5,303 nucleotides of DNA, from contig JAJFMI010000207.1 of the NCBI GenBank assembly GCA_021772235.1, positions 1-5,303 of the forward strand, written 5' to 3'. Shown here piece by piece: positions 1 through 5,303 of this stretch. Under the pieces are notes generated by a model that had not been told where the DNA came from, did no database searches, and worked only from the letters and a program-made list of their open reading frames with translations. Numbering within the stretch: the first letter of the stretch is position 1; each line of letters begins with the position of its first letter. The position numbers were made by a program, and so were the translations under genes. This stretch comes from Chlamydiota bacterium. Lineage in GTDB: Bacteria; Chlamydiota; Chlamydiia; Chlamydiales; JAJFMI01.

Positions 1-120
1 TTCAGAGTTAATTAAAACTGCAGTTTTAATCTGAGTTGCTTTTATTTTCCCCTTAATTTTATCCAATAATTCCGCATAACCAATTGGCAATTCATTTACT
101 TTATCTGAAATAACTGACAT
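1..120 (-). CDS. YhcG/DUF1016-type PDDEXK nuclease family protein, N-terminal fragment
   Basis: The reverse strand reads 40 codons from an ATG at 120 to the left edge with no stop, so the gene continues outside the window. The translation contains ELPIGYAELLDKIKGKIKA followed by an A-V-L-I-N-S-E segment. This resembles the start of the DUF1016 N-terminal domain (the YhcG family), which typically has a 'GYxELLxxIKxxI' helix followed by 'AVNxEL..YWEIG'. In known members this helical domain precedes a C-terminal PDDEXK nuclease-like domain, which would lie off the window and cannot be checked. The start is supported by a GGGGA sequence five bases upstream of the ATG. G+C is 34 of 120 bases, far below the neighbouring GH63 gene, and such genes are often accessory or mobile. 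The identification rests on a short stretch recognised from memory, so it is probable rather than certain. Confidence 0.62.
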   Translation of the reverse strand, partial: MSVISDKVNELPIGYAELLDKIKGKIKATQIKTAVLINSE

Positions 121-130
121 AATTTTCCCC
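121..130 (-). promoter_or_regulatory. Ribosome binding site of the YhcG/DUF1016-type gene
   Basis: Read on the minus strand the sequence is GGGGAAAATT directly before the ATG. GGGGA sits five bases from the start and can pair partly with the 16S rRNA 3' end. It is the most Shine-Dalgarno-like site at any gene start in the window. The rest of the 99-base spacer up to the GH63 stop is AT-rich. I see no convincing terminator hairpin there for the upstream GH63 gene, so read-through into this gene is possible. Confidence 0.45.
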
Positions 131-219
131 AATATCCACAGACTTCAGTACGAGACTACGTTAAGAAATATTTAATTACAATCTTTCCAAAAATCAAATA
201 GACCAACAAATCTTTTTTA

Positions 220-2760
220 TCAATTCGTGTGCTCACCGAGTTGTTGGATGAGTTTGGCAACAAGGCCTGTCCAGCCGGTCTGGTGCGAAGCTCCCAAACC
301 ACGACCAGTATCGCCATGGAAATACTCGTGAAAATGGATGTGATCAAAGTGCGGATCTTTCTGAAACTTTTCACGGTCGGCAAAGACGGGACGCTTCCCT
401 TGCTTGTCACGAATGAAAACGGAAGTGAGTCGTTTACTCAGTTCTACAGCCACATCCCAAAGGTTGAGCAAGTTGCCAGAGCCTGTGGGAAATTCTACTT
501 TAAACTCATCGCCAAGATAGTGGTGGTATTTTTGCAGCGATTCGATGAGAAGAATATTCATAGGGTACCAAATGGGGCCGCGCCAATTGGAGTTGCCGCC
601 AAAAAGTTTTCCCGTCGAAGCGCCCGGCTCATAATCAACTGTGTAGCAGTGCCCATCGATTTTCAAGCTGTAGGGATGTTTTTCATGACACTTAGAAAGC
701 GAGCGTATGCCGTAGGGGCTTAAAAACTCCTCTTCATCAAGCATAATCGCAAGAAGGCGTTTGAGGCGCTCGGGCGTGACGATACTCAAAATACGACGGC
801 CGTTTTCTCCTGCAGTTTTCATGCAGGCGATCTTTTCACAGAGATCGGGTCGATGCAATATAAACCACTCCATCCGTTTATTAAACCCTGTTGCATGTTC
901 AAACACTTCGGGTTTAAGTGTCGTCACAGCAAGTAATGGCATGAGACCGACAAGTGAACGCACTTTTAAATGCTGGCATGTGCCGTCGCTATGTGTCAAA
1001 ACATCGTAGTAAAAACCATCTTCTTCATCCCAAAGTGGGTGTGTATCGCCCACAGGAAAATTAATTGCGTCAGCGATGTAGAGGAAGTGCTCGTAAAACT
1101 TGCTCGCCATATCTTCGTATGTGGGATTGTCTCGAGCGAGCTCTAAGGCAATTGTGAGCATATTGAGGCAATACATGCCCATCCAACTTGTCGCATCCGA
1201 TTGATAGAGTACTGTTCCTGGTGGGAGCTGCTCGCTGCGATTGAAAATGCTAATGTTATCAAGGCCTAAAAAGCCTCCCTGAAAGATGTTTTTTCCACCA
1301 AGATCTTTGCGATTGACCCACCAGGTAAAATTCAAAAGCAATTTCTGAAAGACACTCTCTAAAAACTGCAGATCACCTTTACCTGTCTGCTTCTTTTCGA
1401 TCTTATAAACGCGCCATGTTGCCCACGCATGCACGGGTGGATTGACATCATTGAAATTCCATTCATATGCAGGTAGCTGTCCACTTGGATCCATGTACCA
1501 CTCGCGAACTAAAAGCATGAGCTGTCGTTTAGCAAATTCTGGATCCACCAAAGCAAGCGGCAGTGCATGAAACGAGCTATCCCACGAGAAAAATGCCGGA
1601 TATTCCCACTTATCGGGCACGGATAAAATGTCATCGTTATACAAGTGCGGCCAATCAAAATTCCGTCCTTTTTTGCGCTCTTCGGATACCGGGGCAATTA
1701 CAGGATCGCCTTTCAACCACTCCTCTACAATATAGTGATAAAACTGCTTATTCCAAAGCATGCCAGCGAGTGCCTCTCGCTGCACTTTTTTCAGCTCATC
1801 GCTCAAACTCTCTGGAATGATTTCCCCGTAAAAGCGATCCGCCTCGCTCTTTCTTTCTGCTAAAATCGCATCGACTTTTTCCAAATCGCTTTGCTCTTTA
1901 GCCAGGCGCAGCTGCAGTTTTTGCGAGCTCTTTCCTGGAATGGAAAAAACATATTCCACCGCCGCGCGCGTTCCCTCGTTTCCTTCTTTGTACTCCTTCT
2001 TGCCCATCTCATTTTCTGCAAAAAGTGTCTTGCCACCCTCCGGAAAAGTTAAGGAGTACTCACCTAGTGTCTCATGCGTAGCAACTAAACGATTTCCTTC
2101 CTGAACAATTTTTGGCTTTGCACCGCCACCACGAAAACTCCACGTGTTGCGAAAAAACAGAGTAGGATACAAATGAATTTCTGCCTCTTCATCGCCGCGA
2201 TTGCACACCTCCACCTCAATCGCCAGGTCTTCATCGCTCATCTTTCCGTACGTCAAAAAAATATCGAAGTAGCGATCCTCAGCAAAAACACCCGTATCCA
2301 ATAATTCAAACTCTCGCTCCTCTTGCGAGCGCTCGCCATTTACACGAATCAATTCCTCATAGGGAAAAGCCGCCTGCGGATATTTATATAAAAGACGCAT
2401 GTAGCTATGTGTCGGCGTATTATCGAGATAGAAATAATACTCCTTTAAATCTTCGCCGTGATTGCCCTGTGGATTGGACAGGCCGAAAAAGCGCTCCTTC
2501 AAAATCTTATCTTTGCCATTCCAAAATGCAAAAGCAAAACAGAGTCTTTGATGATTGTCCGAAATTCCCCCAATCCCATCCTCGCCCCAGCGGTAACAGC
2601 GTTTTTGTGCCTCATCGAATGGGAAAAAATTCCACGCATCGCCATCTTTACTATAATCTTCGCGCACCGTTCCCCATTGCCGATGCGACAAATAAGGCCC
2701 CCACTTTTTCCAGTACGCCTTTCTCTCTTTATTTTCTTGCAGCCGCTTAATCTCTTCCAT
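220..2760 (-). CDS. GH63-type glucosidase (MGH1-like glycoside hydrolase), 846 aa
   Basis: This is an intact glycoside hydrolase of the GH63 clan, probably an inverting alpha-glycosidase acting on alpha-glucosides or related sugars; the substrate is not shown by the sequence. The N-terminal part (about residues 15-310) carries family-typical blocks: WGPYLSHRQWGTVREDYS (20-37), YRWGEDGIGGISDNHQ (56-71), ERFFGLSNPQGNHGEDLKEY (89-108) and a beta-rich region. An (alpha/alpha)6-barrel-like part follows, with FFSWDSSFHALPL (390-402), EWNFNDVNPPVHAWATWR (433-450), GGFLGLDNISIFNRSE (495-510), GGNSNWRGPIWYPMN (721-735) and HEYFHGDTGRGLGASHQTGW (811-830). By analogy with YgjK and trehalase-like enzymes, D501 in LGLDN is the likely general acid and E812 in HEYF the likely base. 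No signal peptide is seen, so it is probably cytoplasmic. The ATG at 2760 was chosen because homology begins soon after it; its Shine-Dalgarno sequence is weak. Length fits the family and no frameshift is seen. Mannosylglycerate hydrolase-type activity is an alternative, but those enzymes are much shorter. Confidence 0.93.
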   Translation of the reverse strand: MEEIKRLQENKERKAYWKKWGPYLSHRQWGTVREDYSKDGDAWNFFPFDEAQKRCYRWGEDGIGGISDNHQRLCFAFAFWNGKDKILKERFFGLSNPQGNHGEDLKEYYFYLDNTPTHSYMRLLYKYPQAAFPYEELIRVNGERSQEEREFELLDTGVFAEDRYFDIFLTYGKMSDEDLAIEVEVCNRGDEEAEIHLYPTLFFRNTWSFRGGGAKPKIVQEGNRLVATHETLGEYSLTFPEGGKTLFAENEMGKKEYKEGNEGTRAAVEYVFSIPGKSSQKLQLRLAKEQSDLEKVDAILAERKSEADRFYGEIIPESLSDELKKVQREALAGMLWNKQFYHYIVEEWLKGDPVIAPVSEERKKGRNFDWPHLYNDDILSVPDKWEYPAFFSWDSSFHALPLALVDPEFAKRQLMLLVREWYMDPSGQLPAYEWNFNDVNPPVHAWATWRVYKIEKKQTGKGDLQFLESVFQKLLLNFTWWVNRKDLGGKNIFQGGFLGLDNISIFNRSEQLPPGTVLYQSDATSWMGMYCLNMLTIALELARDNPTYEDMASKFYEHFLYIADAINFPVGDTHPLWDEEDGFYYDVLTHSDGTCQHLKVRSLVGLMPLLAVTTLKPEVFEHATGFNKRMEWFILHRPDLCEKIACMKTAGENGRRILSIVTPERLKRLLAIMLDEEEFLSPYGIRSLSKCHEKHPYSLKIDGHCYTVDYEPGASTGKLFGGNSNWRGPIWYPMNILLIESLQKYHHYLGDEFKVEFPTGSGNLLNLWDVAVELSKRLTSVFIRDKQGKRPVFADREKFQKDPHFDHIHFHEYFHGDTGRGLGASHQTGWTGLVAKLIQQLGEHTN

Positions 2761-2786
2761 TCACTCATAGTATTTTTTATTACAAT
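2760..2786 (+). promoter_or_regulatory. Possible promoter of the oxidoreductase operon
   Basis: On the plus strand TACAAT (2781-2786) matches the -10 consensus at five of six positions and ends 16 bases before the ATG at 2803. The best upstream partner is TTCACT (2760-2765), four of six matches, but the 15-base spacing is short. Initiation would leave a leader of about ten bases, and no Shine-Dalgarno sequence is present in it. This promoter would overlap the opposing GH63 promoter, so the two could compete or share a regulator. The -35 assignment is weak. Confidence 0.3.
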
Positions 2787-2796
2787 TCTTTATCAA
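2767..2796 (-). promoter_or_regulatory. Putative sigma-70-type promoter of the GH63 gene
   Basis: Reading the minus strand, TTGATA (2796-2791) is followed by an 18-base AT-rich spacer and TACTAT (2772-2767). These match the -35 consensus at five of six positions and the -10 consensus at four of six. Only six bases (GAGTGA) separate the -10 box from the ATG at 2760. Transcription would then begin at about the start codon, giving a leaderless or nearly leaderless mRNA. The placement is by eye; an AT-rich spacer can produce such matches by chance. Confidence 0.45.
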
Positions 2797-2802
2797 TAAA
2801 AC

Positions 2803-4185
2803 ATGGAGTATATTGTTATCGGAGCGGGTGCCGGCGGGCTCGTTGTAGCTATTGGTCTTGCTGCAGCCAAGAAAAAAGTGACCTTGATTGAAAAAGGGCT
2901 CTTTGGCGGCGACTGTACAAATTTCGGGTGTATCCCCAGTAAAAGTCTCATTAGCAGCGCGCATATCGCATACGCGATAAAACATGGTGAAAAATGGGGT
3001 ATCCAGCCTGAATCTACAAAACTGCAGGCAATAAAAGCATTAGAACGCGTGCGCCAAATTGTCACCCAAGTTCGTTCTCACGAAGAAGCGGACACTTTAG
3101 AAAAACTGGGAATAAAAATTTGTAAAGGAAGCGCCTCATTTATTGATTCGCACACACTTCAGGTAGAAAATTCCGGAAACCTCTCTGCTGATAGAATCAT
3201 CATTGCTACAGGATCAACCCCAAAAGTCCCCTCCATTCCAGGCCTAAAAGAGACCCCCTTTCTAACAAATGAGACGATCTTTGAGCTTACCCAAGTACCA
3301 AAATCTCTTATCTGTCTTGGTGGTGGGCCAATTGGTTGCGAACTGGCGCAAGCTTTTTCTAGACTTGGTTCTGCCGTAACAATTATTCATCACTCCCCAC
3401 ACATCCTCAGTAAAGAGTCCCCTTACACACAAGAAATTTTAGAAAATTCGTTAAAAGAAGAAGGCCTTGATCTAGCAGTAAATTTTGAACCCGTTTCCAT
3501 CTCCCATGATGGACAAAATTTTACAGTTGTTGGAAAAAATGGCGAAATAAGGACCGCAGAAAAACTTCTCGTTTCTCTTGGTAGAGCGCCCCATCTTGAT
3601 CTCTTGCAGCTTGAAAAAGCACAAATTGATTCAACCGCTGCTGGAATTACAATCGACAAGTATGGCCGCACCTCCCAAAAACACATCTACGCCCTAGGTG
3701 ATGCTGTGGGGGCGCCCTTTTTCACACACAAAGCGGAATTTCACGGACGCATCATCCTGCAAAACCTGCTTCTTCCTTGGAACAAGCGCCTGGATCGCAC
3801 CCCCATACCACGAGCCACATTCACCGATCCCGAAATCGCATCGGTCGGACTATCTGAAGAAGATGCTTTGAAAATTTACCCTGCAAAAAGCCTTCACATA
3901 TATCGACTACCCTTTTCTGAAGTCGATCGCGCCGTCTGTGCAGGACGTACCGATGGTGGTATTGAAGTGATCACAAAAAAATGGTCGAGCAAGATTCTAG
4001 GATGCACCATCGTGGGGGAGCGCGCAGGAGAAATGCTTGCACAAATCAGTTTAGCAATGGAAGCCCATATCCCCCTACGCAAACTCAGCAACCTGATCCA
4101 TCCCTATCCTACCTATTCACGCGCCATACGAAAGACTGCCGACAAATGGCTAAAAGAAGTATTACTCGGACTCTTAAAAAAATGA
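2803..4185 (+). CDS. MerA-like FAD-dependent pyridine nucleotide-disulfide oxidoreductase
   Basis: This 460-residue flavoprotein belongs to the lipoamide dehydrogenase/glutathione reductase/mercuric reductase family. It starts directly with the FAD-binding Rossmann motif (VIGAGAGG, 5-12). The redox disulfide follows in GGDCTNFGCIPSK (35-47; C38 and C43), then ATGSTP (135-140), a second dinucleotide motif GGGPIGCE (173-180), the second FAD motif YALGDAVG (296-303) and a dimerisation domain beginning near FTDPEIASVGL (340-350). The strand after GGGPIGCE ends in VTIIHH without an acidic residue, which leans towards NADPH rather than NADH. It lacks the N-terminal heavy-metal domain and the C-terminal vicinal cysteines of true MerA, and has HPYPTYSR (433-440) where lipoamide dehydrogenase has the His-Glu pair. 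It is therefore neither a proven mercuric reductase nor Lpd. Its stop overlaps the TVP38 gene start, and fused TVP38-oxidoreductase proteins are known elsewhere. The electron acceptor is unknown. The ATG at 2803 leaves just the normal beta strand before the GxGxxG motif. Confidence 0.93.
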   Translation: MEYIVIGAGAGGLVVAIGLAAAKKKVTLIEKGLFGGDCTNFGCIPSKSLISSAHIAYAIKHGEKWGIQPESTKLQAIKALERVRQIVTQVRSHEEADTLEKLGIKICKGSASFIDSHTLQVENSGNLSADRIIIATGSTPKVPSIPGLKETPFLTNETIFELTQVPKSLICLGGGPIGCELAQAFSRLGSAVTIIHHSPHILSKESPYTQEILENSLKEEGLDLAVNFEPVSISHDGQNFTVVGKNGEIRTAEKLLVSLGRAPHLDLLQLEKAQIDSTAAGITIDKYGRTSQKHIYALGDAVGAPFFTHKAEFHGRIILQNLLLPWNKRLDRTPIPRATFTDPEIASVGLSEEDALKIYPAKSLHIYRLPFSEVDRAVCAGRTDGGIEVITKKWSSKILGCTIVGERAGEMLAQISLAMEAHIPLRKLSNLIHPYPTYSRAIRKTADKWLKEVLLGLLKK

Positions 4186-4868
4186 AAAAATTCATTCCCC
4201 TTATCATCATTGCCTTGCTCATGCTTACCGCCTATTTTTTTGGACTTGGCGATTATTTCACCTTCGACTCGTTAAAAGCCAACCGCCAAAAACTCCTCTC
4301 TTTCACCGAAAGCTATCCAATACTCTCTCCCCTACTTTTCATCACCCTCTACACAATTGTAGTCGCACTTTCGCTTCCTGCAGCCACGCTTCTCACACTT
4401 TTTGGAGGATTCCTTTTTCCACTACCACTCTCCACCCTCTACGTCGTAATCGGCGCCACATTTGGTGCATCGCTCCTCTTTCTTGCCGCAAAAACGGCCC
4501 TTCAAGAACTCCTTCGCAAAAAAGCCGCCCCCTTCTTAAAAAAAATGGAAACGGGATTTAATCAAAACCCCGCTTCCTACTTACTATTTCTGCGCTTTAT
4601 TCCCCTATTTCCGTTCTGGCTAGTCAACCTAGCACCCGCCTTTTTCAACGTCCGATTTCGCACATTTCTCTGGACAACCATCGTAGGGATCATCCCAGGA
4701 TCCTACGTATATACGCAAGCTGGAAGCGGGCTCGGAGCCATTTTCGATAACAATGAAGGCTTCACATTAAGCGCCGTCTTTAACATTCAAATGCGAATCG
4801 CACTCATCGTCCTTGCACTCTTTTCCCTGCTTCCGATACTCTATAAACGATATGCTAGCAAACGTTAA
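4182..4868 (+). CDS. TVP38/TMEM64 family (VTT/DedA superfamily) membrane protein
   Basis: This 228-residue integral membrane protein has the TVP38/TMEM64 (VTT, 'SNARE-associated') domain. Hydrophobic segments lie at about residues 4-22, 47-66, 68-103 (including a probable re-entrant loop), 132-155, 160-178 and 204-222. Family marks are the LPAATLLTLFGGFLFPLP stretch (65-82), LFLRFIPLFPFWLVNLAPAF (135-154) with R138, P141, P144 and N149, and the later IVGIIPGSYVY (167-177). Related DedA/VTT proteins move or scramble lipids or lipid carriers, or act in proton-dependent transport; the role of this one is inferred only. The ATG at 4182 overlaps the oxidoreductase stop as ATGA, a sign of translational coupling, and no strong Shine-Dalgarno is present. 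An in-frame ATG at 4146 would add 12 basic residues and cannot be fully excluded. The coding strand is strikingly rich in C and T, partly because of its Leu, Phe and Pro content. Confidence 0.9.
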   Translation: MKKFIPLIIIALLMLTAYFFGLGDYFTFDSLKANRQKLLSFTESYPILSPLLFITLYTIVVALSLPAATLLTLFGGFLFPLPLSTLYVVIGATFGASLLFLAAKTALQELLRKKAAPFLKKMETGFNQNPASYLLFLRFIPLFPFWLVNLAPAFFNVRFRTFLWTTIVGIIPGSYVYTQAGSGLGAIFDNNEGFTLSAVFNIQMRIALIVLALFSLLPILYKRYASKR

Positions 4869-5303
4869 ACTCGCCCCCAAATATTTCACCCTCTCCGCCA
4901 CCTTAACTGGCGCTGCGATCCTTCCAGCGCTTCTCTACTCAACACCTCTCGCCCTTACCTTCCTAGCTCTTACCGGACTCTTTGATATTTTGGATGGAAA
5001 AGTTGCACGCGCAACAAATCGCGTTTCCGACACCGGAGCGCTATTAGATATCTGTTCGGATCGATTTGTTGAATTTGTAATTGTACTTGCGCTCTATCTT
5101 GTGGAACCACAAACGCGCGGCCTGCCCTGCCTGCTCATCCTCGGCAGTATACTTCTCTGCGTAACAACTTTTCTGACCGTAGGAATATTCACAGCAAACA
5201 GCTCACAAAAAAGCTTTCACTACAGCCGTGGACTTATGGAACGTCCTGAAGCCTTCGGTTTTTTCACCGCCATGATGCTCTTTCCCGCCTACTTTTTTCC
5301 CCT
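4852..5303 (+). CDS. CDP-alcohol phosphatidyltransferase family protein, C-terminally truncated by window edge
   Basis: An open frame runs 150 codons from the ATG at 4852 to the right edge without a stop. It encodes the full CDP-alcohol phosphotransferase signature: D45, D48-G49, A52-R53, eight residues, G62, D66 and D70, starting at DILDGKVARA (45-54). Enzymes with this motif transfer a phosphatidyl group from CDP-diacylglycerol, or a related CDP-lipid, to an alcohol in the membrane. The four aspartates bind divalent metal and are all present. Hydrophobic stretches at about 12-44, 72-84, 91-114 and from 134 onward are the expected membrane helices; ERPEAFGFF (130-138) fits the conserved R-E region of the family. 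The acceptor alcohol (glycerol-3-phosphate, serine, inositol phosphate or other) cannot be told from this part. The start overlaps the TVP38 gene end by 17 bases, implying the same operon. No Shine-Dalgarno is visible, so translation is probably coupled to the upstream gene. Confidence 0.9.
   Translation, partial: MLANVKLAPKYFTLSATLTGAAILPALLYSTPLALTFLALTGLFDILDGKVARATNRVSDTGALLDICSDRFVEFVIVLALYLVEPQTRGLPCLLILGSILLCVTTFLTVGIFTANSSQKSFHYSRGLMERPEAFGFFTAMMLFPAYFFP

Noticed and set aside
121..219. Intrinsic terminator between the GH63 and DUF1016-type genes
   Set aside because: I found no stable inverted repeat. The T-run at 213-218 is on the plus strand and reads as A's in the direction of GH63 transcription.
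156..410. 84-codon minus-strand open frame near the GH63 stop
   Set aside because: It is an out-of-frame reading of the GH63 3' end running into the AT-rich spacer. The GH63 frame continues intact to its stop at 220 with family-typical residues, so this is not a frameshifted tail.
229..723. 164-codon plus-strand open frame
   Set aside because: It lies antisense to the C-terminal catalytic part of the GH63 gene, whose translation is conserved throughout; the antisense translation resembles no family I know.
2409..2799. Two 113-codon plus-strand open frames near the GH63 5' end
   Set aside because: Both are antisense shadows of the conserved GH63 N-terminal region and run into the short divergent promoter region.
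3981..4181. Upstream extension of the TVP38 reading frame
   Set aside because: The added 67 residues read the oxidoreductase C-terminal coding sequence in another frame and are low-hydrophobicity sequence unlike the family. The membrane protein starts naturally at 4182.
2803..4185. Mercury-resistance (mer) operon
   Set aside because: No MerR, MerT or MerP is adjacent, and the oxidoreductase lacks the heavy-metal domain and the C-terminal cysteine pair. MerA-like is a family label only.

Overview
The window is a compact bacterial segment carrying five protein-coding genes, two of them cut by the window edges, and almost no intergenic DNA. No rRNA, tRNA, CRISPR array, insertion sequence or obvious repeat is visible. 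The source is a bacterium of moderate GC. A phylum cannot be fixed from these genes; an environmental Chlamydiota is only a guess from the gene families. Most of the starts lack a clear Shine-Dalgarno sequence.

Layout. (1) Positions 1-120, minus strand: the first 40 codons of a YhcG/DUF1016-type protein (PDDEXK nuclease family). This stretch is very AT-rich (34 G+C in 120 bases by hand count) and may be accessory DNA. (2) Positions 121-219: a short AT-rich spacer with a plausible ribosome binding site for gene 1. (3) Positions 220-2760, minus strand: an intact 846-residue GH63-type glucosidase with the expected catalytic-region motifs. (4) Positions 2761-2802: a 42-base divergent promoter region. 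(5) Positions 2803-5303, plus strand: three tightly packed genes. These are a MerA-like flavoprotein disulfide oxidoreductase (460 aa), a TVP38/TMEM64 (VTT/DedA superfamily) membrane protein (228 aa, overlapping the previous stop as ATGA), and a CDP-alcohol phosphatidyltransferase (overlapping by 17 bases, truncated at the right edge after 150 codons).

How the genes may work together. The three plus-strand genes look like one translationally coupled operon. MerA-like oxidoreductases and TVP38-type proteins are known as single fused polypeptides in other bacteria, so adjacency here fits a functional pair. Adding a phospholipid head-group transferase suggests a membrane-lipid setting: lipid synthesis, a lipid-handling membrane protein, and a redox partner. 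This is inference; the substrate of each protein is unknown. The GH63 enzyme is divergently transcribed and has no evident metabolic link to the operon apart from the shared 42-base promoter region.
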